Source: Knoellia flava TL1 (GTDB taxonomy: Bacteria > Actinomycetota > Actinomycetes > Actinomycetales > Dermatophilaceae). Taken from it: a stretch of 64,000 nucleotides of DNA. The notes beneath the pieces are model-generated. The model was not told the DNA's origin. It saw only the letters and a list, made by a program, of their open reading frames with translations, and made no database searches. The number at the start of each line of letters is the position of its first letter. The stretch's first letter is position 1. The stretch is from the NCBI RefSeq assembly GCF_000768675.1, contig NZ_AVPI01000012.1, positions 62,001-126,000 on the forward strand, written 5' to 3'. Both the position numbers and the translations under genes were made by a program. Positions 6,553 through 15,144 of the stretch are shown piece by piece.

Positions 6553-7086
6553 CTACGGGCGGCGGAGCGGCAGCGCATTCAGCACAACGTTGCGCAGCTC
6601 GCCCCCACCCACCGTGCACGTGAGGTAGGTGCAGTGGGGCTGCCGCCGGCGGTCGGTCGGTGAGCCCGGGTTGAGCAGGCGCAGGCCGTCGTGCTCGGTG
6701 TCCCACGGAATGTGGCTGTGGCCGAAGACGAGGACGTCGAGGTCCGGGTACGCGGCCCGCATCCGTTCCTCGCGCCGCTGCTTCGGCCCGGTCTCGTGCA
6801 CCACACCCCAGCGCAGGCCACCGAGCTCGACGCGTGCGACCTCGGGCAGCCTGCGCCGCAGCTCGGCACCGTCGTTGTTGCCCCAGACCCCGACGAGCCT
6901 CTTGGCTCGTTCTTCGAGTGCGTCGAGCAGCCGTGGTGTCACCCAGTCACCGGCGTGGAGGACGACGTCCGCCTCGTCCACGGCCGCCCAGACCTGCGCC
7001 GGCAGGTCTCGCGCCCGCGCCGGCAGGTGCGTGTCGGCCACGATGAGCAGCCGCAGCACGTCCGCCCTAGAGCCCGTCGCGCCCAT
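6553..7086 (-). CDS. YfcE-type metallophosphoesterase
   Basis: A 177-residue single-domain calcineurin-like phosphoesterase of the YfcE/MJ0936 family, dimetal hydrolases that act on phosphodiesters. Metal ligands are visible in order: VADTHLP (D, H), VLHAGDWV (D), GVWGNNDG (N, D), VVHETGP (H), and FGHSHIPWD (H, H). The length fits the family. It is the last gene of an operon with the two upstream genes: the ATG at 7086 lies one base past the preceding stop. The in vivo substrate is unknown. Confidence 0.9.
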   Translation of the reverse strand: MGATGSRADVLRLLIVADTHLPARARDLPAQVWAAVDEADVVLHAGDWVTPRLLDALEERAKRLVGVWGNNDGAELRRRLPEVARVELGGLRWGVVHETGPKQRREERMRAAYPDLDVLVFGHSHIPWDTEHDGLRLLNPGSPTDRRRQPHCTYLTCTVGGGELRNVVLNALPLRRP

Positions 7087-7087
7087 G

Positions 7088-7387
7088 TCAGTCGTCGAGT
7101 CCGTCGAGGTCACGCAGCGCCTCCTCCCACCGGCGCCGCCGCTCGGCATCGTCCTGGTCCCACCACGGCGTTCCGCGCTCGCCCAGACCGTGCTTGGCGA
7201 GGTCGACCCGCAGACGTGACGGAGCCGGGTCCTGACCCGCCTGCTTGGCCGCTCGCACACCGGACCGTCCCCGACCCAGGTGCGACAGCAGCCTCTCGGC
7301 CACATCCTCGGGCAGGGCCGGGTCCTGCCGCCGCCACCGGCGACCGTCGACGATGAGCCACCGCTCGGCGTCGACCTCGGCAGACAT
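7088..7387 (-). CDS. Conserved actinobacterial small protein (function unknown)
   Basis: A 99-residue protein with a recognisable actinobacterial family pattern: an N-terminal ERWLIVDGRRWRRQDPALPED, LLSHLGRGRSGVRAAK, and a C-terminal LAKHGLGERGTPWWDQ. Relatives are sometimes labelled biopolymer transporter Tol, but nothing here supports that. It is charged and has no signal peptide or membrane segment. It is coupled to both neighbours by one-base gaps. Confidence 0.75.
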   Translation of the reverse strand: MSAEVDAERWLIVDGRRWRRQDPALPEDVAERLLSHLGRGRSGVRAAKQAGQDPAPSRLRVDLAKHGLGERGTPWWDQDDAERRRRWEEALRDLDGLDD

Positions 7388-7388
7388 C

Positions 7389-8096
7389 TCACCCACGGCT
7401 CGGCTCCTCGGGATCGGCACGAACCTGCTGAGACACGGCATACGAGGGCTGCCGGAGGGCGGTCCACAGAGGCGAGGTCCACGTCCCCATCGGCGCGTGG
7501 CCGACCGGGTCGTGGCGGCGCGTGCAGTCCGAGTCGGTCCACGTGAGCTCGAGGCGGCCCCGCTCGTGCCACGGGTGTCCGGGCGCCGCGACGAGCAGTC
7601 GGTAGGCGCTCGGGGGCTCGCCGCCCCCAGCCACCGGACCGGCAGGGTCCACCCTCAACAGGAGCCTGCCCCGCGCCGTCTCGAGCGGGAGGAGGGTGGT
7701 CAGCGGTCCGTGGTCCCAGCGCCCACGCACCGTCAGCACGTGGCGCGTGAGAACCCCTGTCCCCGTCGAGGCGAGGAGCACGTCGCCGGCGGCCGGTCCG
7801 GTCAGGCGCACCGCCAACCCCTCGATGTCCGGCCCCTCGCGCAGTCCCGTGGCGCGGGACCAGCGCACATCGCACGCATGCGGGCCCGGTTCGTCGAGAA
7901 GCACCACGCCGCTCCGCGGTCCCGGCTCGATCGTCACGCGCCCCGTCCCGCAGAACCCCACGGCGTGCAGCGCCCGGGTCCCCCGGAGCCGAGCCGTGAG
8001 CCCGAACGCCCCGGCGAGCGCCCGCCCGCCGATCCACCCCAGACCTCCGAGGACCGCCGAGCCAATCGACTCGTCGCCGCCAGCGCGTGCCTCCAT
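7389..8096 (-). CDS. Conserved hypothetical protein, possibly catalase/phosphodiesterase-related fold
   Basis: A 235-residue protein. The run VVLLDEPGPHACDVRWSRATGLREGPDI then EGLAVRLTG and the later TLLPLETARGRLLLRV resemble a family of actinobacterial hypotheticals loosely related to the catalase beta-barrel, but I see no haem Tyr/His set. The start is ATG 8096, six nt after a TAGGTT -10 box (8103-8108 reverse), so the operon message is probably leaderless. It heads the three-gene operon running to 6553. Confidence 0.6.
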   Translation of the reverse strand: MEARAGGDESIGSAVLGGLGWIGGRALAGAFGLTARLRGTRALHAVGFCGTGRVTIEPGPRSGVVLLDEPGPHACDVRWSRATGLREGPDIEGLAVRLTGPAAGDVLLASTGTGVLTRHVLTVRGRWDHGPLTTLLPLETARGRLLLRVDPAGPVAGGGEPPSAYRLLVAAPGHPWHERGRLELTWTDSDCTRRHDPVGHAPMGTWTSPLWTALRQPSYAVSQQVRADPEEPSRG

Positions 8097-8102
8097 CACT
8101 CC

Positions 8103-8108
8103 AACCTA
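8103..8108 (-). promoter_or_regulatory. -10 box of the 8096-6553 operon (leaderless)
   Basis: TAGGTT on the minus strand, then 6 nt, then ATG 8096. It lies immediately outside the end of the adenosine deaminase gene (8106) and overlaps its stop region. Confidence 0.55.
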
Positions 8109-9206
8109 GGCGCTGGCCGAGTTCCGTGCGTCGGCCCCGACGGCGTCGTCCGCACCGTCACCCTCGAGCCACGCGTCGATGTCGGCGTATGCCGTCTCAC
8201 GCACCTTCCCGGGCGCTCGCGACGCCCGAAGGGACGCTCGGGCGAGGTCGGCAAGCTCGGCGTCGGAGAACTCGAGCAGCCGCGCCACCTCGTACTGCGC
8301 CTGCAGCCGCGAGCCGAAGATGAGCGGGTCGTCCGCCCCGAGGGCGATGGTCGCCCCGGCGTCGACGAGCCGCCGCAGCGGCACGTCGTCGATGTCGTCG
8401 TAGACACCGAGCGAGATGTTGCTGCCCGGGCACACCTCGAGTGCCACGCCGTCCTCGACGACGCGGTCGAGGGTGCGCGGGTCCTCGACGGACCTCACCC
8501 CGTGCCCGAGCCGGTCCGGCCCGAGCGAGGTGAGCGTGCGCTCGACGGCGTCGGGCCCGAGCAGCTCGCCCGCGTGCGGCACGAGCGCCAGCCCGGCCCG
8601 GCGCGCGATCGAGAAGGCCGGCGCGAAGGCCTCCGTCTCGCCGCGTCGCTCGTCGTTGCTCAGGCCGAAGCCCACGACGGCACCCGGTCCCTCGCCGGCA
8701 TACCTCGCGGCGAGACGCGCGAGGGTGCGCGCCTCGAGCTCGTGGCGCATCCGCGAGGCCGCGACGATGACCCCGACCTGCGCGGCGCCCGGCTCGCGCG
8801 AGACCGCCGCCGCCTCGTCCAGGACGATCTCGAGCGCGGGTGTGATGCCACCGACGAAAGGTGCATACGACGTGGGGTCGACCTGGAGCTCGAGCCAGCG
8901 CGAGCCCTCGGCGCCGTCGTCGAGAGCCGCCTCGCGCACGATCCGCCGCATGTCGGCCTCGCCGCGCACGCAGTGGCGCGCGACGTCGTAGAGGCTCTGG
9001 AAGCGGAACCAGCCCCGCTCGTCGCGGGTCTCGAACGTCACCGGCCAGTCGGCGCCGAGGGCCGACGGCAGGCGCAGACCGTGGGCCTTCGACATCTCGC
9101 GCACCGTGGTGACGCGCATTGAGCCGGTGAAGTGCAGGTGGAGGTGCGCCTTCGGCAGGGTCGCGGTGTCACGGACCCCCGAGGTGCCGGAGGGCGGCGC
9201 GCTCAC
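8106..9206 (-). CDS. Adenosine deaminase family protein
   Basis: A 366-residue amidohydrolase. The metal motif HLHLH (in KAHLHLHFTGSM), the PHAGE motif with catalytic Glu, GHGVRSV with its His, EVCPGSN, and GADDPLIFG with the metal Asp are all present in order. The family deaminates adenosine or adenine-type substrates. The HFTGSM variant after HLHLH, instead of the common HLDGSL, suggests a divergent subgroup, so substrate range is uncertain. The GTG start overlaps the stop of the upstream DUF5709-like gene by four bases (GTGA). Confidence 0.88.
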   Translation of the reverse strand: MSAPPSGTSGVRDTATLPKAHLHLHFTGSMRVTTVREMSKAHGLRLPSALGADWPVTFETRDERGWFRFQSLYDVARHCVRGEADMRRIVREAALDDGAEGSRWLELQVDPTSYAPFVGGITPALEIVLDEAAAVSREPGAAQVGVIVAASRMRHELEARTLARLAARYAGEGPGAVVGFGLSNDERRGETEAFAPAFSIARRAGLALVPHAGELLGPDAVERTLTSLGPDRLGHGVRSVEDPRTLDRVVEDGVALEVCPGSNISLGVYDDIDDVPLRRLVDAGATIALGADDPLIFGSRLQAQYEVARLLEFSDAELADLARASLRASRAPGKVRETAYADIDAWLEGDGADDAVGADARNSASA

Positions 9207-9724
9207 TCCTCGACGATGTGCATGGCCGACTCCTCGGCCGACACGTCCTCGGGAGCGCCGTGTCGGGCGCCGTCGCCCTCGTCGGCGACGAGCGTCTTCT
9301 CCTCGTCGGGGCCGAGGCCCTCGTCCGGAGCGGTGAGGGACCCGCCGTCGACGTCATCGACGCCGTCGACGCCACCCGGCTCACCGAGGAAGTCCTCCTC
9401 CGCCGGGATGGAGTCGGGGTCGTCCCCGCCGACGCGCGGCTCGTCGTCGAGGCCGCCCTCGTTGTCGGGGGCGCCGTAGGCCGAGTTGGGGTCCGGCACC
9501 TCTTGGTTGATGCGCTGGTCGATCGTCTCGTCCTGAGCCTGCTCCTCGGCCGTCGTGCCCCACTCGGTGTTGCGCGGCTGGAGGTCGGGCGGCGACACCG
9601 GCAGGTTGTCGCCCTCGCTCGAGTCGAGCAGGTCGGGCTGGCCCTCGCCGGCGTCCACGCCGTCGTCGAGGCTCATCGAGCCGAGGTCGTCGTTGAAGTT
9701 CTCGGTTCCGGGCTGGTCGCTCAT
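9203..9724 (-). CDS. Acidic DUF5709-like protein
   Basis: A 173-residue, strongly acidic, probably disordered protein. It begins SMSLDDGVDAGEGQPDLLDSSEG and contains NTEWGTTAEEQAQDETIDQRINQEVPD, a pattern seen in the actinobacterial DUF5709 family. The C-terminal half is Asp/Gly/Glu-rich, ending EESAMHIVEE. Function is unknown. It is coupled to the adenosine deaminase start and lies four bases after the aminotransferase stop region. Confidence 0.75.
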   Translation of the reverse strand: MSDQPGTENFNDDLGSMSLDDGVDAGEGQPDLLDSSEGDNLPVSPPDLQPRNTEWGTTAEEQAQDETIDQRINQEVPDPNSAYGAPDNEGGLDDEPRVGGDDPDSIPAEEDFLGEPGGVDGVDDVDGGSLTAPDEGLGPDEEKTLVADEGDGARHGAPEDVSAEESAMHIVEE

Positions 9725-9728
9725 GACC

Positions 9729-11030
9729 TCACCCTGTCACGCCTGCCAGCTTTTCGGCGGCGGCGAGGAGGACGCAGGTCGCGACACCGGCCATCGCGGT
9801 CTCGACCTCGGCGAGGACGGGGAAGGACGGCGCGAGCCGGATGTTGCGGTCGCGCGGGTCCTTGCCGTGGGGGAACGAGGCCCCGGCAGGCGTGAGCGCG
9901 ATCCCCGCGCCCTTGGCGAGCTCGACGACCCGTGAGGCGGTGCCGTCGAGGACGTCGAGGTTGACGAAGTAGCCGCCGGTCGGCTTCGACCACGTCGCGA
10001 CCTCGCGTCCGTCGAGCGCGGACGACAGCGCCGAGTCCACGGCCGCGAACTTCGGGCCGAGGATCTCGCGGTGCTTGCGCATGTGCTCGCGCACGCCGTC
10101 GGCCGAGCCGAAGAACTGCACGTGCCGCAGCTGGTTGACCTTGTCCGGGCCGATGGAGGCGAACTGCTGGTGCCCGAGGTACCAGTCGACGTTCGCCTTC
10201 GACGCCGCGAGGAACGCGACTCCGGACCCGGCGAAGGTGATCTTCGACGTCGAGGCGAACATGATCGGCCGGTTGGGGTGCCCCGAGCCCGACGCGAGCG
10301 TGATGATGTCGGCGCTCTTGGCCTCGTCCTCGGTGAGGTGGTGGAACGCGTAGGCGTTGTCCCAGAAGATCCGGAAGTCCGGCGCCGCCGTCTCCATCGA
10401 CGCGAGCTCGCTCGCGACCTCCTGCGAGCACGTCGAGCCCGACGGGTTCGCATAGGTCGGCACGATCCACATGCCCTTGACCGCGGGGTCCTTGACGAGC
10501 TCGCGCACGGCGGCGACGTCCGGGCCGTCCTCGTTCATCGGCACCGTCAGCATCTCGATCCCGTAGGACGCGAGCATCGTGAAGTGCCGGTCGTAGCCGG
10601 GCACGGGACAGACGAACTTCACCGTCTCCTCCTGCGACCACGGGCGCGGCGAGTCGGGTGCGCCGTGGAGCAGGAGCTGGACGAGGCAGTCGTGCATCAT
10701 CGTCAGGCTCGAGTTGCCGCCGGCGACGACCTGCTCGGGCTCGACCCAGAGCAGGTCGGCGAACATCGCGCGCAGCTCGGCGATCCCCGACAGCCCGCCG
10801 TAGTTGCGCACGTCGGTCCCGCTCGCATCCTTGTGTCCGCGCGGCAGCTCGAGCAGCTCGTTGCTGAGGTCGAGCTGCGCGACGGAGGGCTTGCCACGCG
10901 TGAGGTCGAGCGTGAGCCCACGTTCCTGGAGATCGGCGTATGCCGTGCGCTGGCTCTCGAGGAACGTCTCGAGCTCGGCGGGGGAGAGGGAGGACAGGGC
11001 TGCGGCGGTCTGCTCGGTCACGACCGTCAT
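9729..11030 (-). CDS. Aspartate aminotransferase, subgroup Ic (PLP-dependent)
   Basis: A 433-residue fold-type I aminotransferase. It shows the MocR/AspT-like N-terminus LTLDLTRGKPSVAQLDLS, the PLP-binding GGNSSLTMMHD, PTYANPSG, WDNAYAFHH with the Asp and Tyr that contact PLP, the Schiff-base Lys in STSKITFAGSG, and a substrate Arg in RNIRLAPSFP. This is the subgroup Ic aspartate aminotransferase known from Corynebacterium. It probably supplies aspartate, which feeds lysine, methionine and peptidoglycan precursors. The start is ATG 11030. Confidence 0.9.
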   Translation of the reverse strand: MTVVTEQTAAALSSLSPAELETFLESQRTAYADLQERGLTLDLTRGKPSVAQLDLSNELLELPRGHKDASGTDVRNYGGLSGIAELRAMFADLLWVEPEQVVAGGNSSLTMMHDCLVQLLLHGAPDSPRPWSQEETVKFVCPVPGYDRHFTMLASYGIEMLTVPMNEDGPDVAAVRELVKDPAVKGMWIVPTYANPSGSTCSQEVASELASMETAAPDFRIFWDNAYAFHHLTEDEAKSADIITLASGSGHPNRPIMFASTSKITFAGSGVAFLAASKANVDWYLGHQQFASIGPDKVNQLRHVQFFGSADGVREHMRKHREILGPKFAAVDSALSSALDGREVATWSKPTGGYFVNLDVLDGTASRVVELAKGAGIALTPAGASFPHGKDPRDRNIRLAPSFPVLAEVETAMAGVATCVLLAAAEKLAGVTG

Positions 11031-11142
11031 CGTTCCAGACGTGAGCCGGGGAGGGCAGTCCTCCCCATGGTGCGAGACGTGCGGCGTTGCGAGGGTGGTC
11101 CGGGGCGGGCGAGAGGCGCTCGCCGCGAGGGAGGGAACTCAC

Positions 11143-12003
11143 ATGAAACTGTCCACCAGCCGTCACGGCGCCGTGCTCGCGGTCGCCACGCTGGCGCTCA
11201 CCGGCGCGATCGGCGCCGTGAGCACGACCACCGCACCGGCCGCCGAGGCCGCACCCGGGATGGTTCGAGTCATCTCGCACAACATCGCCAAGAAGCCCGA
11301 GGCCCTGACGAAGGTCATCCAGAAGTCCAAGAGCGACCGGTTCCCGGGAGCCGAGGTCGTCTTCCTCCAAGAGGTGTGCCAGAGCATGCTGCCGCGGATC
11401 GAGGAGAAGCTGGGCAAGGCGTCGTTCCACATCCGACGGGACAACCAGTCGGACTGCTCGGACAACGTCATCGGCGAGGTGGTGGTCTACACGGACAAGA
11501 ATGCGCGTGTGGAGCGTGATGCCGTCGACTTCAATGTCGAGGGCGAGGACCAGAACTACGGCATGGCATGCCTCAACTTCTCCTACGCGGGTCGTTCCAC
11601 GCGCGCCTGCTCCACGCACCTGGCCTCCGGCGACGGCCCGGCCAAGAACGCGATGCGGCTCGCGTCGACGAAGGTGATCCGCGACAAGGCACGCGCCTGG
11701 AACAAGGACCTGATCCTCGTCGCCGGGGACTTCAACCGTGAGCCGATGGCACGCGCCATGGACTACGTCTACGGCGTCGGTCCCGACGCCCGGGGCGACT
11801 TCCGGGAGATCACCCAGTCGGCCACGGGCAACGAGGCTCGAACCGGCCGGTTCACGATCGGCAAGGTCAAGAAGAACACCGACCGCAAGGTCGACTACAT
11901 CTTCGGTTGGAAGGGGCACACCCGAGTGAACGGGGGTTGGGTCAAGACGGAGTTCACCCCTTCGAACCACCGGATGCTCTTCGGCGGAGTGCCGCTTCGC
12001 TGA
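11143..12003 (+). CDS. Secreted endonuclease/exonuclease/phosphatase family protein
   Basis: A 286-residue exported protein. An N-terminal signal peptide (positive MKLSTSRHG, hydrophobic AVLAVATLALTGAIGAV, cleavage near AEA-A) precedes an EEP domain. Motifs include VISHNIAKK, VFLQEVC with metal-binding Glu, CSTHLASG, LVAGDFNREP with Asp/Asn, VDYIFGW, and SNHRMLFG with catalytic His. It could hydrolyse DNA, RNA or phosphodiester lipids outside the cell. ATG 11143 follows GAGGGAA. It is transcribed away from the aminotransferase, so the 112-nt gap holds both promoters. Confidence 0.85.
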   Translation: MKLSTSRHGAVLAVATLALTGAIGAVSTTTAPAAEAAPGMVRVISHNIAKKPEALTKVIQKSKSDRFPGAEVVFLQEVCQSMLPRIEEKLGKASFHIRRDNQSDCSDNVIGEVVVYTDKNARVERDAVDFNVEGEDQNYGMACLNFSYAGRSTRACSTHLASGDGPAKNAMRLASTKVIRDKARAWNKDLILVAGDFNREPMARAMDYVYGVGPDARGDFREITQSATGNEARTGRFTIGKVKKNTDRKVDYIFGWKGHTRVNGGWVKTEFTPSNHRMLFGGVPLR

Positions 12004-12019
12004 CCGACGAGCACGGTTG

Positions 12020-12055
12020 CGCCCCGGTCTGACGGTTTCGCGTCGGACCGGGGCG
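12020..12055 (+). terminator. Terminator hairpin after the secreted EEP gene
   Basis: CGCCCCGGTCTGACG (12020-12034) pairs with CGTCGGACCGGGGCG (12041-12055) with one wobble, around a 6-nt GTTTCG loop. It lies 17 nt after the stop. Confidence 0.8.
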
Positions 12056-12060
12056 TCCCG

Positions 12061-12066
12061 TATGCT
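12061..12066 (+). promoter_or_regulatory. Possible -10 box of tRNA-Trp/secE/nusG unit
   Basis: TATGCT lies ~78 nt upstream of tRNA-Trp. It resembles but is not the GTATGCCG octamer. No strong -35 is seen. Confidence 0.35.
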
Positions 12067-12143
12067 GTTCCCTCGGTGATCGCACCATGCTTCGGCGTGC
12101 CTGTCGTCACCTCCGGAACCACCTTCCCAGCAGGTGCGTTCCT

Positions 12144-12216
12144 AGGGCAGTGGCTCAATTGGTAGAGCACCGGTCTCCAAAACCGGCGGTTGGGGGTTCG
12201 AGTCCCTCCTGCCCTG
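12144..12216 (+). tRNA. trpT: tRNA-Trp (anticodon CCA)
   Basis: Cloverleaf with acceptor AGGGCAG/CTGCCCT, discriminator G, D-arm GGCTCAATTGGTAGAGC, anticodon stem CCGGT/ACCGG around loop CTCCAAA (anticodon CCA), and T-arm GGGGG-TTCGAGT-CCCTC with a weak end pair. tRNA-Trp directly before secE-nusG-rplK-rplA is the conserved actinobacterial order. Confidence 0.95.
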
Positions 12217-12247
12217 CACGTTCAGATCATTTCGGAGAAGAGGAACC

Positions 12248-12520
12248 GTGACGGAAGTGGGCGAGTCCCGCGACTCTCGCCAGGCGAGCAAGCGCGCCGG
12301 CAAGGGCGGCAACCCCGTGTCGCGGCTCTTCGGCTCCCTGGGTCTGTTCATCAGCCAGATCCTCGACGAGCTGCGCAAGGTCGTCCGGCCGACGCGGTCC
12401 GAGCTGTGGAACTACACGCTCGTCGTCATCGTCTTCGTCTCCGTGATGATGGCGCTCGTGTCCGGCCTCGACTTCGGCTTCAGCAAGCTCGTCGGGCTGG
12501 TCTTCGGCAACGGGGGCTGA
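12248..12520 (+). CDS. secE: Preprotein translocase subunit SecE
   Basis: A 90-residue SecE with the short actinobacterial architecture. A charged N-terminus is followed by the amphipathic helix SQILDELRKVVRPTRSELWNYT and one transmembrane helix (LVVIVFVSVMMALVSGL). It clamps SecY in the SecYEG channel; secY lies at 54389 in this window. The GTG start has an AGAAGAGG ribosome binding site. Confidence 0.95.
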   Translation: MTEVGESRDSRQASKRAGKGGNPVSRLFGSLGLFISQILDELRKVVRPTRSELWNYTLVVIVFVSVMMALVSGLDFGFSKLVGLVFGNGG

Positions 12521-12593
12521 GCCCCCGGGCGCGTCCGCGAGGTCGCACCCGCCACCACGACCAACACAACGCTGAACAGGAAGTAGGTCCGCA

Positions 12594-13526
12594 GTGTCCG
12601 ACCACACGACGTCCCAGGACGCCGAGTCGACCTCCGGCGACCCCGAGACCCTCGCCGTCGACGAGACCGAGAGCGCCGCGCAGCGCGAGTCGCTGACCCT
12701 CGGCGACACCGCCCCCGAGTTCCTCGACACGTCGGCCGACCAGCCCGCCGACCTCGACGCCCCCGAGGACGACGACGCGGACGAGGACGTGACCGCCGAG
12801 TCGAGCGACAACGACACCGACGATGAGTCCGACGCCCCCGCCGAGAGCACGCTCGAGGCCGCGACGACCGAGTCCGACGAGGACGGCGACGTCGTCCCCA
12901 CCGACGTCGACCCGGTCCAGGCGTTCAAGGACGACCTCGCGAGCAAGTTCGGTGACTGGTACGTCATCCACTCCTACGCGGGCTACGAGAACCGCGTGAA
13001 GACCAACCTCGAGACCCGGATCCAGTCCCTCAACATGGAGGACTACATCTTCGAGATCGAGGTCCCCATGGAGGAGGTCACCGAGATCAAGAGCGGTCAG
13101 CGCAAGCTGGTCCGCCGGGTCCGGATGCCCGGGTACGTCCTCGTCCGCATGGACCTCACCGACGAGTCGTGGGGCGCCGTGCGCCACACGCCCGGTGTCA
13201 CCGGCTTCGTCGGCAACGCGCACCAGCCGGTGCCGCTGAGCCTCGACGAGGTCTACACGATGATCAAGCCCGCCGAGCTCGAGATGGCCGCGGCCGCGGC
13301 TGCCGCCCCGGGCTCGCCCGCCTCCTCCGGTGGCTCGTCCGCCGACGCCCCCGTCGTCGACTTCGAGGTCGGCGAGTCGGTCACCGTCATGGACGGCCCC
13401 TTCGAGACCCTGCCGGCGACGATCTCCGAGATCAACGCCGAGAGCCAGAAGCTCAAGGTCCTCGTCTCCATCTTCGGCCGGGAGACCCCGGTCGAGCTGT
13501 CGTTCGGCCAGGTCGCCAAGATCTGA
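12594..13526 (+). CDS. nusG: Transcription antitermination factor NusG with long acidic N-terminal extension
   Basis: A 310-residue NusG, far longer than the ~180 of E. coli. Residues 1 to about 115 are an acidic, low-complexity arm rich in Asp/Glu/Ser/Thr. The NGN domain follows ([20 protein letters not shown] through [12 protein letters not shown] and [10 protein letters not shown]). An Ala/Ser/Gly linker ([20 protein letters not shown]) separates it from the KOW domain ([18 protein letters not shown] to the C-terminus). It binds RNA polymerase and influences pausing and Rho or ribosome coupling. GTG 12594 follows AGGAAG. Confidence 0.96.
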   Translation: MSDHTTSQDAESTSGDPETLAVDETESAAQRESLTLGDTAPEFLDTSADQPADLDAPEDDDADEDVTAESSDNDTDDESDAPAESTLEAATTESDEDGDVVPTDVDPVQAFKDDLASKFGDWYVIHSYAGYENRVKTNLETRIQSLNMEDYIFEIEVPMEEVTEIKSGQRKLVRRVRMPGYVLVRMDLTDESWGAVRHTPGVTGFVGNAHQPVPLSLDEVYTMIKPAELEMAAAAAAAPGSPASSGGSSADAPVVDFEVGESVTVMDGPFETLPATISEINAESQKLKVLVSIFGRETPVELSFGQVAKI

Positions 13527-13598
13527 CGCTCGGCAACACTGCAACCGGGTCATCGCCCACGGCGTGGGCCCACAACAAAGAAGAAGGAACGCAAGAGC

Positions 13599-14033
13599 AT
13601 GCCTCCCAAGAAGAAGGTCTCCGGCTACATCAACCTGCAGATCCAGGCAGGTGCCGCGACCCCGGCTCCCCCCGTCGGCCCCGCGCTCGGTCAGCACGGC
13701 GTCAACATCATGGAGTTCGTCAAGGCCTACAACGCTGCGACCGAGCACCAGCGGGGCAACATCATCCCCGTCGTCATCACGGTGTTCGAGGACCGCTCGT
13801 TCACCTTCATCACGAAGACGCCGCCGGCCTCCGAGCTCATCAAGAAGGCCGCGGGTGTCCAGAAGGGCTCCGGCGAGCCGCACAAGACCAAGGTCGCGAA
13901 CCTCACCGTCGACCAGGTCCGTGAGATCGCCGAGCAGAAGATGCCCGACCTCAACGCCAACGACGTCGACGCCGCGATGAAGATCATCGCCGGCACGGCC
14001 CGTCAGATGGGCATCACGACCGACCTCTCCTGA
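13599..14033 (+). CDS. rplK: 50S ribosomal protein L11
   Basis: A 144-residue L11. The N-terminal domain ([35 protein letters not shown]) contains the Pro-rich thiostrepton-site helix, and the C-terminal 23S-binding domain ends [13 protein letters not shown]. It forms the GTPase-associated centre with the L10-L12 stalk encoded at 27131-28226. A strong hairpin separates it from rplA. Confidence 0.97.
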   Translation: MPPKKKVSGYINLQIQAGAATPAPPVGPALGQHGVNIMEFVKAYNAATEHQRGNIIPVVITVFEDRSFTFITKTPPASELIKKAAGVQKGSGEPHKTKVANLTVDQVREIAEQKMPDLNANDVDAAMKIIAGTARQMGITTDLS

Positions 14034-14058
14034 GGCCGGTCACCAACAGCAAACGTTC

Positions 14059-14094
14059 CGTATGCCGGCCGCCCAGGCGGGAGGCCGGCATACG
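14059..14094 (+). terminator. Hairpin between rplK and rplA built from GTATGCCG octamers
   Basis: CGTATGCCGGCC (14059-14070) pairs perfectly with GGCCGGCATACG (14083-14094), and inner bases can pair further. There is no T-tract after it. It sits inside what is one operon in most bacteria, so it may be a partial terminator, an L1 autoregulation site or a by-product of the octamer pair. Confidence 0.6.
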
Positions 14095-14181
14095 GGAAGC
14101 GCTTCCTCACCTGAGGCAAGCGCGTGGGAGGGCCAGCGCTGGCCCGGACCACGACTCCACCACTGAAACAAGGAGCAGCAC

Positions 14182-14904
14182 ATGAAGCGCAGCAAGAGCT
14201 ACCGCGCCTCCGCCGAGAAGATCGCGGCCGACAAGGTCTACAGCCCGCTCGAGGCCGTCCGCCTCGCCAAGGCCGGCGCCAAGGCCAAGTACGACGAGAC
14301 GGTCGAGGTCGCCATGCGACTCGGTGTCGACCCGCGCAAGGCCGACCAGATGGTCCGTGGCACGGTCAACCTCCCCAACGGCACGGGCAAGACCGCCCGC
14401 GTCCTCGTCTTCGCCAACGGTGACAAGGCCGAGGCCGCCAAGGCTGCCGGTGCCGACTACGTCGGCTCCGACGACCTCCTCGAGAAGGTCGCCGGCGGCT
14501 GGCTCGACTTCGACGCGATCGTCGCCACCCCGGACCTCATGGGCAAGGTCGGTCGTCTCGGCAAGGTCCTCGGCCCGCGTGGTCTCATGCCCAACCCGAA
14601 GACCGGCACGGTCACGATGGACACGGCCAAGGCCGTCTCCGACATCAAGGGCGGCAAGATCGAGTTCCGCGTCGACAAGCACGCGAACCTCCACTTCATC
14701 ATCGGCAAGGCGTCCTTCGACGAGAAGAAGCTCGTCGAGAACTACGCCGCCGCGCTGGAGGAGATCCTCCGCCTCAAGCCGGCCTCCTCGAAGGGCCGCT
14801 ACATCAGCAAGGCCACGATGTCGACGACGATGGGCCCCGGTGTCCCGCTCGACTTCACCAAGACGCGCAACCTCCTCGAGGAGGACGCCCAGGCCGACGC
14901 CTGA
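14182..14904 (+). CDS. rplA: 50S ribosomal protein L1
   Basis: A 240-residue L1, the stalk protein that moves deacylated tRNA out of the E site and in other bacteria represses its own operon. Typical segments are KFDETVEVA-type [21 protein letters not shown], the NLPNGTGK motif, [16 protein letters not shown], and [22 protein letters not shown] 14182 follows an AGGAGCA ribosome binding site. Confidence 0.97.
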   Translation: MKRSKSYRASAEKIAADKVYSPLEAVRLAKAGAKAKYDETVEVAMRLGVDPRKADQMVRGTVNLPNGTGKTARVLVFANGDKAEAAKAAGADYVGSDDLLEKVAGGWLDFDAIVATPDLMGKVGRLGKVLGPRGLMPNPKTGTVTMDTAKAVSDIKGGKIEFRVDKHANLHFIIGKASFDEKKLVENYAAALEEILRLKPASSKGRYISKATMSTTMGPGVPLDFTKTRNLLEEDAQADA

Positions 14905-14922
14905 CCGTCCCGCGCACGCGAC

Positions 14923-14963
14923 AGCGGCCTCCGTTCTCCGGAACGGGGGCCGCTGCCCGTTTT
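14923..14963 (+). terminator. rplA terminator
   Basis: AGCGGCCTCCGTTC (14923-14936) and GAACGGGGGCCGCT (14941-14954) form a 14-bp stem with one C/G-rich mismatch and a TCCG loop, followed by GCCCGTTTTG. This is a good intrinsic terminator, and the mce operon lies downstream. Confidence 0.85.
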
Positions 14964-15002
14964 GCCCTGAGCGCAAAGCCCTGCGAGGGCCGTGGTGTGA
15001 CC

Positions 15003-15031
15003 TTGACTGCTCTCCGTGGCCGCAACTTGTT
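15003..15031 (+). promoter_or_regulatory. Possible mce operon promoter
   Basis: TTGACT (15003-15008) is a good -35 hexamer, but 17 nt later only a weak CTTGTT is found. A GGTAAC pair flanking CCCCGGGG (15037-15053) follows. The 180 nt between the rplA terminator and mkl hold no coding frame. Confidence 0.3.
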
Positions 15032-15144
15032 TCTGAGGTAACCCCGGGGTAACTTCGCCGGAGCCCTGTTGCACCGCCGCCCCGGGCCCACCCGTGGTGG
15101 CGACTCCCTGCCACGCACCACGGGCCGGAAATGAGGTTGTGACA

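Noticed and set aside
5006-8870. GGCATAG at 5012, CGCATAC at 5446 and TGCATAC at 8864 as octamer copies
   Set aside because: Each differs from GTATGCCG/CGGCATAC by at least one base; they were left out of the count.
9721-11970. 749-codon minus-strand frame overlapping the aminotransferase and the secreted EEP gene
   Set aside because: The real aminotransferase is in another minus-strand frame with all PLP motifs; this frame has none.
12059-12066. GTATGCTG upstream of tRNA-Trp as an octamer copy
   Set aside because: One mismatch (T for C); better read as part of a TATGCT -10 box.
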